Below, one piece after another: positions 49,541-57,323 of a DNA stretch of 64,000 nt. Position numbers and translations under genes: made by a program. How positions within the stretch are numbered: position 1 is the stretch's first letter; each line of letters begins with the position of its first letter. The notes beneath the pieces are model-generated. The model ran no database searches and was not told the origin of the DNA. It saw nothing but the letters and a program-made list of their open reading frames with translations. The stretch is taken from the NCBI RefSeq assembly GCF_031326345.1, contig NZ_CP133671.1, positions 868,001 through 932,000 of the forward strand, in the 5' to 3' direction. The stretch comes from Aureispira sp. CCB-E. Its GTDB lineage: Bacteria; Bacteroidota; Bacteroidia; Chitinophagales; Saprospiraceae.

Positions 49541-50839
49541 ATGGATTGCTTAACAAAATTTGATTCTCCTCAGCTAAAAACGCTTCATAGAGGAAAAGTT
49601 AGAGATAGTATCCGTATTGATGATAATACACGTATGATTGTTGTAACGGATCGTATTTCAGCATTTAATAAAAAAATAAAGACAGCTATTCCTACCAAAG
49701 GGGCTGTTTTAAATGGTATTGCCAATTTCTGGTTTGAGCAAACAAAGCATATTATAGACAATCACGTCATTGAGCAAGTAGATGATTATGTGACGTTAGT
49801 AAAAGAAGCAGAACCTATTCGTGTAGAAATGGTAGTACGTGGATATTTGACGGGCTCTATGTGGAGAGGATATGAAAATGGAAAACGCCAAATTAGTGAT
49901 GTAGTCGTTCCTGATGGAATGGTCAAAAATCAAAAATTTGATCAACCTATTTTAACACCAACGACAAAAGATGACGATGATTCTGAAATCAACGAGCAGG
50001 GAATTTTAGAAGCAGGTTTGGTAAGTGCAGAAATTTATCAACAGATGAAAGCTAAAGCCATTGAGTTGTTTACATTTGGTAGTGAATTCTTGGCAGAACG
50101 AGGAATTGTATTGGTGGATACAAAATATGAGTTTGGCTTGCTAGATGGCAAGTTGATTTTGATTGATGAAATGCATACGCCTGACTCTTCTCGTTTCTGG
50201 AGTTTAGAGGATTATCAAGCGAATCCATCAACAGCAGAGCAAATTGATAAGGAATTTGTTCGCCAATGGATGCTAGCGAATCAAGTAAATGGAGAGGTGC
50301 CAACTATTCTGTCACCAGAAGTAGTCGCAGAAACCAGTCGTAGATACCAAGAAATTTACAAAGCAGTTACAGGGAAGCCTTTTAGTTTGGTAGACCTACC
50401 TTCTAAAGTTCGTATTTATAATAACCTTGTTAAAGCGGGCGTATTGAAGCCTGGTTTTATCGGAATTATTATGGACGATGAAGAAGATTTGGACGACTGT
50501 AAAGTTCTAAAAGATTTGGTAGAAGAATACGACCTCTGTGTAGATATGCGCGTGATTTCGGCAGATAGAAATGGAGAGCGAATCTTAGACTTAGCCGCCG
50601 TTTACAATACTTCTGTAGAACCTGTAGCAGTGATTGCTGTTGGTCCAGATAGTTTAGGGATGGCTTTGGTTGCCAATCTCAGTGTTCCTGTTATTGATGG
50701 GGTAGGAGCATCAATGGATAGTGTTGTTCGAGCAACCGTTTCTAGCCTAAATATTCCTAGTATTCGTGAGCAAATGGCTCAAGAGATTGTAGAAATGAAA
50801 CAATCGTTAGCAGATGCAGATGCTGTGATTCGAAATTAG
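49541..50839 (+). CDS. purC: SAICAR synthase fused to a degenerate PurE-like domain
   Basis: Residues 1-280 are a normal PurC: HRGKVRDSI near 16, VTDRISAFNK near 35, EMVVRGYLTGS near 96, ILTPTTKDDD near 138, LVDTKYEFG near 191, DEMHTPDSSRFW near 209. It ligates aspartate to CAIR. Residues 305-432 align by pattern with PurE of the animal PAICS type: FIGIIMDDEEDLDD (305-319), RVISADRNGER (337-347), VIAVGPDSLGMALVANLSVPVI (364-385). The PurE signature GSxSD is replaced by DDEED (312-316). The catalytic His of SAHR/SAHK is Asp342. The AGxxxxLGxxMSGxT stretch is reduced. This part is therefore probably not an AIR carboxylase; a structural or regulatory role is possible. No other PurE or PurK is in the window. 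Confidence 0.9.
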   Translation: MDCLTKFDSPQLKTLHRGKVRDSIRIDDNTRMIVVTDRISAFNKKIKTAIPTKGAVLNGIANFWFEQTKHIIDNHVIEQVDDYVTLVKEAEPIRVEMVVRGYLTGSMWRGYENGKRQISDVVVPDGMVKNQKFDQPILTPTTKDDDDSEINEQGILEAGLVSAEIYQQMKAKAIELFTFGSEFLAERGIVLVDTKYEFGLLDGKLILIDEMHTPDSSRFWSLEDYQANPSTAEQIDKEFVRQWMLANQVNGEVPTILSPEVVAETSRRYQEIYKAVTGKPFSLVDLPSKVRIYNNLVKAGVLKPGFIGIIMDDEEDLDDCKVLKDLVEEYDLCVDMRVISADRNGERILDLAAVYNTSVEPVAVIAVGPDSLGMALVANLSVPVIDGVGASMDSVVRATVSSLNIPSIREQMAQEIVEMKQSLADADAVIRN

Positions 50840-51310
50840 AGAATGCTTAGAACGGGGATTGCCTGTCACAAAAAAACTTGGACAATAATACTTTGAAAGA
50901 TTTAATAATGTTCAATGATAGCTAAGTTGTGTTTTTAAGCTGTTGACTATCATTGTTTATTTAAAAAACACTTCGGGGTATATGCAGTGTTTTAGTATAG
51001 ACAATTTTTTACATTACGTGATAACCCTTAGTAAAAGAATATAAGAATTAGAAGCCTTGTAGCTTCATTGGATTGAAAAAACAATACTTTGATATTCCTC
51101 GTCTTACGGAAGGAAGCGTAACAAAGACCTAGAAGGCAAACCTTGCTTCGGATATCAAAGCACTGATTAAATAACTAGTACGGAATTGAATAATTTATGT
51201 CGCAATAAACATTACTTCGTATAAAAATCCACGAAGTACTAAATAAAAGAATCTATCTTTTATTTTGCACGATATCCTTTATTCAATTCCGCATAATAAT
51301 ACACCTATAA
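50840..51310. other. Highly structured spacer between purC and purB
   Basis: There are 471 bases with no gene but at least five inverted repeats: CAATGATAG/CTATCATTG (50913-50921, 50947-50955), AAAACACT/AGTGTTTT (50965-50972, 50986-50993), CTTTGATAT/ATATCAAAG (51087-51095, 51152-51160), a 13-bp outer pair CGGAATTGAATAA/TTATTCAATTCCG (51181-51193, 51279-51291), and ACTTCGT/ACGAAGT inside it (51214-51220, 51231-51237). Confidence 0.75.
51181..51291. repeat. Nested inverted repeat upstream of purB
   Basis: The 13-bp perfect outer arms (51181-51193, 51279-51291) enclose the short hairpin repeat at 51210-51238. The latter's two halves are identical to the ends of the element at 43508-43568 before purL. 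The outer arm ends 19 bp before the purB start. Confidence 0.75.
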
Positions 51311-52672
51311 ATGATAATTGATGCTATTTCACCTTTAGATGGTCGATACGCTGGAAAATTAGTTCCTCATAGAAAATATTTTTCTGAAAAAGGATTGATG
51401 TACTACCGTTGCAAGGTAGAGCTACTATATGTGTTAGCCTTGGATGAGGCAGGACTATTTGAGCCATTGAATGCAACAGAAAAAGCAAACATTCAAGATT
51501 GTATTGACAATTTCACAGATGTGGACTATCAGCGTATCAAAGAGATAGAAAGTGTTACCAACCATGATGTGAAAGCTTGTGAGATGTTTTTGAGAGAGCG
51601 TACAGAATTGCGCGATGTAAATATGCTGCATTTTGCCTTGACATCGGAGGATGTTAATAATCTGGCGTATAACTTTATGCTAAAAGATTATCTAGAAGAA
51701 CAGCACTTGCCACAAATTGAAGAAGTATTAAATAAATTGATCGAATTGGCAGAGGCTTGGAAGAATATTCCTTTCCCATGCCGTACGCACGGTCAAAAAG
51801 CGTCTCCAAGTACTGCGGGGAAAGAGTTTGCAGTATTTATTAACCGCATTACTCGAATTTACAAATCTTTAAAAAGCTTTACTTTTTTAGGCAAAATTAA
51901 TGGTGCAGTAGGAAATTACTCTGCTATGTTGTCTGCCTTTCCTGATTTTGATTGGTTGACATTTGCGCATAACTTTTTGACAAAGCATGGTTTAGAACCT
52001 AATATTGCAACAACTCAGATCGAAGACCACGATACATTTGCTACGTACTTTAACTGGACGCGCCAGATTAATAATATTGCAATGGATTTGGACGTAGATT
52101 GCTGGTTGTATATTTCCAAAGATTTATTTTCAGAGAAAGTAAAAGCAGGAGAGGTTGGTTCTTCTACCATGCCACATAAGGTAAATCCAATCAACTTTGA
52201 GAATAGTGAAGGAAATCTAATGTTGTCTAACTCTATGTTGACCTTTTTGTCTGACAAGTTGTGTCGTTCTAGAATGCAAAGAGATCTTTCTGACTCAACA
52301 GTTCAACGCAATATGGGCTCCGCTTTGGCATATGCTTCATTGGGTATGACAGAGTTATTAAGAGGGTTGAACAAATTAAAAATTAATGAAGAGAATTGCC
52401 GTCAGGAATTGCAAGATAGCCCAGAATTATTAGCTGAACCAATCCAAACCATTCTTAAAATTGTAGGGGTAGACGATCCATATACTTTATTGAAGAAAGT
52501 TTCTCGTGGACAAAAACCAACTAGAGAAATGTTAATGGATTTGGTAAAAGGCTTGGATATAGAGCAATCTGTAAAAGATAGAATTTATCAGTTAGAGACA
52601 GTAGATTATATTGGAGATGCCGTTCGTATCTGTGATCTAACAATCAAAACAGCTAAGGAAATTATGCAGTAA
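51311..52672 (+). CDS. purB: Adenylosuccinate lyase
   Basis: This 453-residue fumarase/aspartase-superfamily protein has the signature SSTMPHKVNPINFENSEGN near residue 280, TSEDVNNLAYN near 112 and RTHGQKASPSTAGKE near 158. It begins with the PurB-typical ISPLDGRY. It cleaves SAICAR to AICAR and adenylosuccinate to AMP, releasing fumarate. The length (about 455) matches the E. coli-type PurB. It is flanked by long spacers and probably has its own transcription start within the structured leader. Confidence 0.95.
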   Translation: MIIDAISPLDGRYAGKLVPHRKYFSEKGLMYYRCKVELLYVLALDEAGLFEPLNATEKANIQDCIDNFTDVDYQRIKEIESVTNHDVKACEMFLRERTELRDVNMLHFALTSEDVNNLAYNFMLKDYLEEQHLPQIEEVLNKLIELAEAWKNIPFPCRTHGQKASPSTAGKEFAVFINRITRIYKSLKSFTFLGKINGAVGNYSAMLSAFPDFDWLTFAHNFLTKHGLEPNIATTQIEDHDTFATYFNWTRQINNIAMDLDVDCWLYISKDLFSEKVKAGEVGSSTMPHKVNPINFENSEGNLMLSNSMLTFLSDKLCRSRMQRDLSDSTVQRNMGSALAYASLGMTELLRGLNKLKINEENCRQELQDSPELLAEPIQTILKIVGVDDPYTLLKKVSRGQKPTREMLMDLVKGLDIEQSVKDRIYQLETVDYIGDAVRICDLTIKTAKEIMQ

Positions 52673-52718
52673 GGATGGATAGATTTCATCTAGAAATAAT
52701 TAGCGATGTTGCAAAATT

Positions 52719-52752
52719 AGTAGTTAGTTGGGCTACTATTACGTGGTCGTTT
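52719..52752 (-). repeat. Inverted copy of the dispersed CCACGnA repeat upstream of purD
   Basis: Read on the minus strand, 52752-52719 gives ACGACCACGTAATAGTAGC and then CCAACTAACTACT, similar to 47641-47672. The core is CCACGTAATA (one mismatch). An extra TAGCGATGTTGC at 52701-52712 also complements part of the 47655 element. Confidence 0.5.
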
Positions 52753-52894
52753 GGTCTTACTTTTTTATATTTTTAGTGAAAAAGTATATTTATATGACTT
52801 GGCAAGGAAAAGGTTAAGTGAAATATAATAAAACGACAACTTGCTGGCTATTAAACTAATAAAGTTTTTAACGAACTATTGTAAAATTTAAAAA

Positions 52895-54145
52895 ATGAAA
52901 ATAGCAATAATTGGCTCGGGAGGAAGAGAACATGCCTTGGCTTGGAAACTTGCAAAAGATTTAGGCGAACAAGCCGTATACGCCTTGCCTGGAAATGGTG
53001 GAATTCCTAATAGTCATCCAATAGACATTAGCGATTTTGAAGCTATCCAGACGTTCTGTGAAGCCAATGATATTACTTATATTTTTGTAGGACCAGAAGT
53101 TCCTCTTGCTGATGGAATTGTAGATTATTTTAATCAAACAACAATCAAAGCATTGGGACCGTGCAAGGATGCGGCACGTTTGGAAGGTTCTAAGATTTTC
53201 TCCAAGAATTTTATGAAAAAATATGGCGTAGCAACTGCTGCTTTCCATACGTTTTCTGAAGTGAGTGAAGCCGAAGAAATTGTACATGAAATGGACGGTG
53301 ATTTAGTCATTAAGTACGATGGCTTGGCTGCTGGCAAAGGTGTTTTTGTTTGTGATAATGTGCAGGAAGCTTTGGATGCTTTGGATGAGATGAGAGCACA
53401 GTATGGTGAGGAATGTCCGTTTCTGATTGAAGATAAAATTGTTGGGGACGAAATCTCGATTATTGGTTTTACAGATGGGCAAAATATTCAATTATTACTC
53501 CCTTCTCAAGATCACAAGCAGCTGAACGATGGTGATACAGGACCTAATACAGGTGGAATGGGCGTGATGTGCCCTGTCCCGTTTTGGAATGATGATTTGG
53601 CGCAAGAAATTGACGAAAAAATTGTTCAGCCTACTTTGAAAGGGATACAAGCCGAGAAAATGAATTACAAAGGAGTGATTTATTTTGGTATTATGATGGG
53701 AGAAAATGGACCAGAATTATTAGAATACAATGTTCGTTTTGGCGATCCAGAAACAGAGGTATTGTTGCCTTCTTTGAAAACAGATTTGTCAAAAATTGTC
53801 AAGGCTTGTTTGAATGGAACATTGGGCGAATTGACCTTGGAATTTGAGGACGGCTTTTTTGTAGATGTTGTACAAGTATCGGGTGGTTACCCCAAAAGTT
53901 ATCAAAAAGGTTATGAAATTCACGGTTTGTCTGAAGTAAACGATGCCATCGTTTTTCATGCTGGAACCAAAGTACAAGAGGGCAAAATCGTTACCAATGG
54001 TGGACGTGTTTTAAACATTGTTGCACAAGGTGAAACATTAGATGCGGCTATCCAAAAAGCGTATGAGGAATGCAAAAAAGTAAGCTTTAAAGATAATTTT
54101 TATAGAAAAGATATTGGTCAACGTGTTTACAAAGTAGTTCAATAA
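52895..54145 (+). CDS. purD: Phosphoribosylamine-glycine ligase
   Basis: This 416-residue ATP-grasp enzyme begins with MKIAIIGSGGREHALAWKL, the GAR synthetase start. It has FVGPEVPLADGIVD near residue 63, KYDGLAAGKGVFV near 140, GDTGPNTGGMGVMCPVP near 210 and EYNVRFGDPETEVLLP near 268. It joins glycine to phosphoribosylamine to make GAR. Its stop codon touches the purN start (TAA then ATG), so the two are translated as a coupled pair; the next enzyme acts on its product. Confidence 0.95.
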   Translation: MKIAIIGSGGREHALAWKLAKDLGEQAVYALPGNGGIPNSHPIDISDFEAIQTFCEANDITYIFVGPEVPLADGIVDYFNQTTIKALGPCKDAARLEGSKIFSKNFMKKYGVATAAFHTFSEVSEAEEIVHEMDGDLVIKYDGLAAGKGVFVCDNVQEALDALDEMRAQYGEECPFLIEDKIVGDEISIIGFTDGQNIQLLLPSQDHKQLNDGDTGPNTGGMGVMCPVPFWNDDLAQEIDEKIVQPTLKGIQAEKMNYKGVIYFGIMMGENGPELLEYNVRFGDPETEVLLPSLKTDLSKIVKACLNGTLGELTLEFEDGFFVDVVQVSGGYPKSYQKGYEIHGLSEVNDAIVFHAGTKVQEGKIVTNGGRVLNIVAQGETLDAAIQKAYEECKKVSFKDNFYRKDIGQRVYKVVQ

Positions 54146-54715
54146 ATGAAAAAGAAAATCGCGATATTTATATCGGGGCGAGGAAGTAATATGAGGGCTA
54201 TTGTTGAGCAATGTCAACAAGGTATTTTAAAAGACTTGGCAGAAGTAGTGTTGGTTTTTGCCAACAAGCAAAGTGCTGCTGGTTTAGAATATGCCAAAGA
54301 ATTAGGATTGGAGACACAATGGATAGAATCTAAGGGACTAAAACGAACTACTTTTGATGAAAAGGTATTAACTTTATTGTCTAATTACGATTTGGATTAT
54401 ATTGTGTTAGCAGGATATATGCGTGTCTTGTCCAGCAAATTTGTTCAAGCTTATCCAAAGCAGATTATTAATATTCATCCTGCGGATACGACCCAACACC
54501 AAGGTTTAAATGGCTATGGTTGGGCGTTTGAAAATGGTTTGGACGCAACAAAAGTAACCGTCCATTATGTAGATGAAGGATTAGATACGGGAGCTATTAT
54601 AGCGCAGCATCCTGTTGATCTTAAAGGGGCAGATACTTTACAAGAAGTTGAGCGTCGAGGATTGGCAGTAGAGCATTATTTTTATAGTAAAACACTTCAA
54701 GGAATTTTTGAATAA
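54146..54715 (+). CDS. purN: Phosphoribosylglycinamide formyltransferase
   Basis: This 189-residue protein has the formyltransferase core: IFISGRGSNMRAI at the N-terminus, LAGYMRVLSS near 88, Asn109 and His111 in NIHP, and Asp147 in HYVDEGLDTGAII. These are the catalytic Asn, His and Asp of GAR transformylase. The loop after NIHP is ADTTQHQGLNGYGWAFE, unlike the common SLLPxFxG; the start of the usual formyl/GAR loop is therefore altered. It uses 10-formyltetrahydrofolate. It abuts purD with no gap. Confidence 0.9.
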   Translation: MKKKIAIFISGRGSNMRAIVEQCQQGILKDLAEVVLVFANKQSAAGLEYAKELGLETQWIESKGLKRTTFDEKVLTLLSNYDLDYIVLAGYMRVLSSKFVQAYPKQIINIHPADTTQHQGLNGYGWAFENGLDATKVTVHYVDEGLDTGAIIAQHPVDLKGADTLQEVERRGLAVEHYFYSKTLQGIFE

Positions 54716-54949
54716 GAAGTCGTTTAAAATTGCGTCTTTTTTAAATATGAGTACAATTTTTGGTTCTAATTAAGGCGGATTTGAGAATAATAGCCGTAGC
54801 TATTTGACGAAAATCCAACGCAAAGTAGGACAAAAAGTGATTTCATATTTGATTATTACTTAATTTTAAACAACTTCTAAGCTTTTGTTAAAAAAGAGCT
54901 GATTGGAGAGTGTAAAAAAATTACCAACTATCATTTTAAAAAGAAAAAA

Positions 54950-56395
54950 ATGTGTGGAATTGTAGGTTTTATAGGTCGTGAAAAAATAGTATACGACTTG
55001 ATGATGGGCTTAACAGCATTGCAGCATAGAGGTCAAGATGCAGCTGGGATAACAACGTTCAAAAAACTATTTCATGAGAAGAAGGGATTAGGTTTGGTGA
55101 ATAATGTTTTTGAAGAAAAGCACTTAGAGCGCTTGTTAGGGGATATTGGCATTGGGCATGTGCGTTATACAACACATGGCTCCAATGAGTTAAAAAATGC
55201 ACAGCCTATTGGGACAAACTATCCTTTTGGTATTTCAATGGCACATAATGGAAATATCACTAATTTTAATGAAATCAGCGAACACTTGTATAGAGAGCAT
55301 CATATCTTGCCCAATACAACCAATGATTTGGAGTTGATTTTATATACTTTTGTATCTGAATTGCGTTCGTCTAAAGATTTGGGAAATGTAACACCCAATG
55401 ATATTTTTGATGCCGTAGAGGCTACACAGAGAAAAGTGCATGGTGCTTATGCTGCGGTAGCTATTATTGCTAATCATGGTTTGTTAGCATTTTGTGATCC
55501 TAACGGAATTCGCCCTATGATCTTAGGCAAAAAAGAAACTAAAGAAGGAGTGATATATGGTGTTGCCTCTGAAACAGTTTGTTTTGACCACTTGGGGTAC
55601 GAAGTAGTTCGTGATTTGGAACCAGGCGAGATGATTTTTATTGATAACAATAAGAAAATATATTCTAGAAAAGGACATAGCAATGGTCAACGATTCTGTG
55701 TATTTGAATTTATCTATTTTGCTAGAGAAGATTCTTATTTGCATACTCGCTTAGTTGCTGGACAACGTGTAAAAATGGGACGTCAGTTGGCAGAAAAAGT
55801 TCGAGCAGCAGGGTTAGAACCAGATATCGTAATTGATGTTCCAACATCGGGATATTTTGCTGCTTCGGGGCTAGCAGAAGAGCTACAGATTCCACACCGT
55901 AGGGGATTGGTTAAAAGTAACTATATTGGACGAAGCTTTATTTCGTCTAAGCAGTCGGAACGAGAAGATATTGTTAAACGTAAGTTGAATCCTATTTCTA
56001 AAACAGTTGAGGGAAAGAAAATAGCAGTGGTAGACGATTCAATTGTTCGAGGAACGACTTCTAAGCGGATTGTACAAATTCTAAGAGAAGCTGGTGCTGC
56101 CGAAATTTATTTCATCTCTGCGGCACCTCCATTGCTCAATCCTTGTATTTATGGAATTGATATGTCTGTTACCACAGAGTTGATTGCTGCGAATAAGACC
56201 GTAGATGAAATTAGAGATTACATTGGAGCAGATGCACTGATTTATCAATCTTTGGAAGAATTGCAAGCGCAATTTAATGAGATGGGATTAAATACTTGTA
56301 TGGCTTGCTTGTCTGGTGATTATCCTACCGCCAATGCAGCACTTGCTTTGCGCCAAATTGAAGAAGAACGATTAGAAGCAAAGAAACAAGGTTAA
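54950..56395 (+). CDS. purF: Amidophosphoribosyltransferase
   Basis: This 481-residue enzyme has Cys2 as the glutaminase nucleophile directly after the start Met (MCGIVGFIG), so no propeptide is encoded. The phosphoribosyltransferase signature VVDDSIVRGTTS lies at 360-371. Four cysteines sit where the [4Fe-4S] ligands are in the Bacillus-type enzyme: Cys250 (FCVFEFIYFAR), Cys399 (NPCIYGID), and Cys450 and Cys453 (TCMAC). An iron-sulfur form is therefore likely, although such enzymes usually also have a propeptide. It catalyses the first committed step of purine synthesis from PRPP and glutamine. It closes the cluster. Confidence 0.95.
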   Translation: MCGIVGFIGREKIVYDLMMGLTALQHRGQDAAGITTFKKLFHEKKGLGLVNNVFEEKHLERLLGDIGIGHVRYTTHGSNELKNAQPIGTNYPFGISMAHNGNITNFNEISEHLYREHHILPNTTNDLELILYTFVSELRSSKDLGNVTPNDIFDAVEATQRKVHGAYAAVAIIANHGLLAFCDPNGIRPMILGKKETKEGVIYGVASETVCFDHLGYEVVRDLEPGEMIFIDNNKKIYSRKGHSNGQRFCVFEFIYFAREDSYLHTRLVAGQRVKMGRQLAEKVRAAGLEPDIVIDVPTSGYFAASGLAEELQIPHRRGLVKSNYIGRSFISSKQSEREDIVKRKLNPISKTVEGKKIAVVDDSIVRGTTSKRIVQILREAGAAEIYFISAAPPLLNPCIYGIDMSVTTELIAANKTVDEIRDYIGADALIYQSLEELQAQFNEMGLNTCMACLSGDYPTANAALALRQIEEERLEAKKQG

Positions 56396-56420
56396 CGATA
56401 AGACCTTAAAAATTGTAGCT

Positions 56421-56459
56421 ATTTGGAGATGGGAAGCTAATTTTTCCCAAACTCCAAAT
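56421..56459. terminator. Hairpin between purF and the convergent lipoprotein gene
   Basis: ATTTGGAG/CTCCAAAT (56421-56428, 56452-56459) with an inner GGGAA/TTCCC pair forms a two-part stem in the 84-bp convergent gap. The T tract is weak, so it is a probable bidirectional terminator. Confidence 0.55.
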
Positions 56460-56479
56460 GGTTATAAATTAATTTTGAC

Positions 56480-57118
56480 TTAAGAGTCAACCCTAGGACT
56501 CAAATCATACATCGCTCGATATTGTTTCATCAAAGGAGGTAATTCCTTTTTTAGCTGTGTTATTGTGGCAGCTTCATCAAAAAGATTTTTTTCTCCCATA
56601 CGCTTCAACTCTTGCCGCAAGAATTCTTTTCTCTCTTTTCCATTTTTAGCAACAGGATGACTGCGATTATTCTCTGTAATTTCTACTGTAATTTCTAACG
56701 ATTGGTATAGATACTCATACGCCTTTTTGTAATCTTTGGTTATGTGAAAATTGAATTCAGCTAGTTTGAGCAAAGACTGAGGGTTAAGGTAGTTTTCAGC
56801 AGCAATGTAATGGTATTTTTTTGCCGATTCCATCTCCCCAGCAATAGCATACTGATTGGCCAAATAATAAAAACCATAAGAGGCACGATGCAACTCTAGC
56901 CCCTTGGCATTCAATTGCTCTAAGATTTGCTCTTTATCCAAATTTTGAAACTCATCAAAAAGATCTTGATAGTCATTAGCATCTAAAGAGTCAATTCTTA
57001 AATCTAAGGTATTTAATGTGTTGCTTTCCAACTCCTCTAAGGTATAACTTCTTGAAGTGTCGCAAGAAAACAAATAAACAGAAAGTAGTAAGAAAATTAA
57101 ACTTAGTCTTTTTAACAT
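56480..57118 (-). CDS. Lipoprotein of unknown function, helical (TPR-like)
   Basis: This 212-residue protein has a lipoprotein signal with SVYLFSC (Cys19). The mature part is acidic and helical, with short repeats of paired helices (YYLANQYAIAGEMESAKKYHYIAAE at about 81-105, then FNFHITKDYKKAYEYLYQSLEI at about 118-139) resembling TPR/SEL1 units. No enzymatic motif is seen. It is a single gene on the minus strand between purF and the E2 gene. Confidence 0.7.
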   Translation of the reverse strand: MLKRLSLIFLLLSVYLFSCDTSRSYTLEELESNTLNTLDLRIDSLDANDYQDLFDEFQNLDKEQILEQLNAKGLELHRASYGFYYLANQYAIAGEMESAKKYHYIAAENYLNPQSLLKLAEFNFHITKDYKKAYEYLYQSLEITVEITENNRSHPVAKNGKERKEFLRQELKRMGEKNLFDEAATITQLKKELPPLMKQYRAMYDLSPRVDS

Positions 57119-57323
57119 TGTTGTGCTATTTTTAAGGATTTTAATATTTTAGCCTTTGTAAAGGTATTTATGAAAAATAAGACGATTTTGGACTAATGAA
57201 TTTTTAGTCTCTATTACTTAACGTCAAATAAAACGATTCAATTTTATAACATTAAAGAATCATTACTATCTTTATCGTGAGATTATAAAAATATCTAAAA
57301 AACTACCGAAAAAGACAACTATA

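Noticed and set aside
50840-51310. Known purine or PRPP riboswitch
   Set aside because: The stems seen do not form a recognised riboswitch core (no conserved loop-loop kissing pattern was found), so only a generic structured spacer is claimed.
54716-54949. Another copy of the CCACGnAGTA element before purF (AAAATCCAACGCAAAGTAGG near 54813)
   Set aside because: It matches AAAATCCACGAAGTA only if three insertions are allowed and lacks the paired ACTTCGT half, so it is too weak to count.
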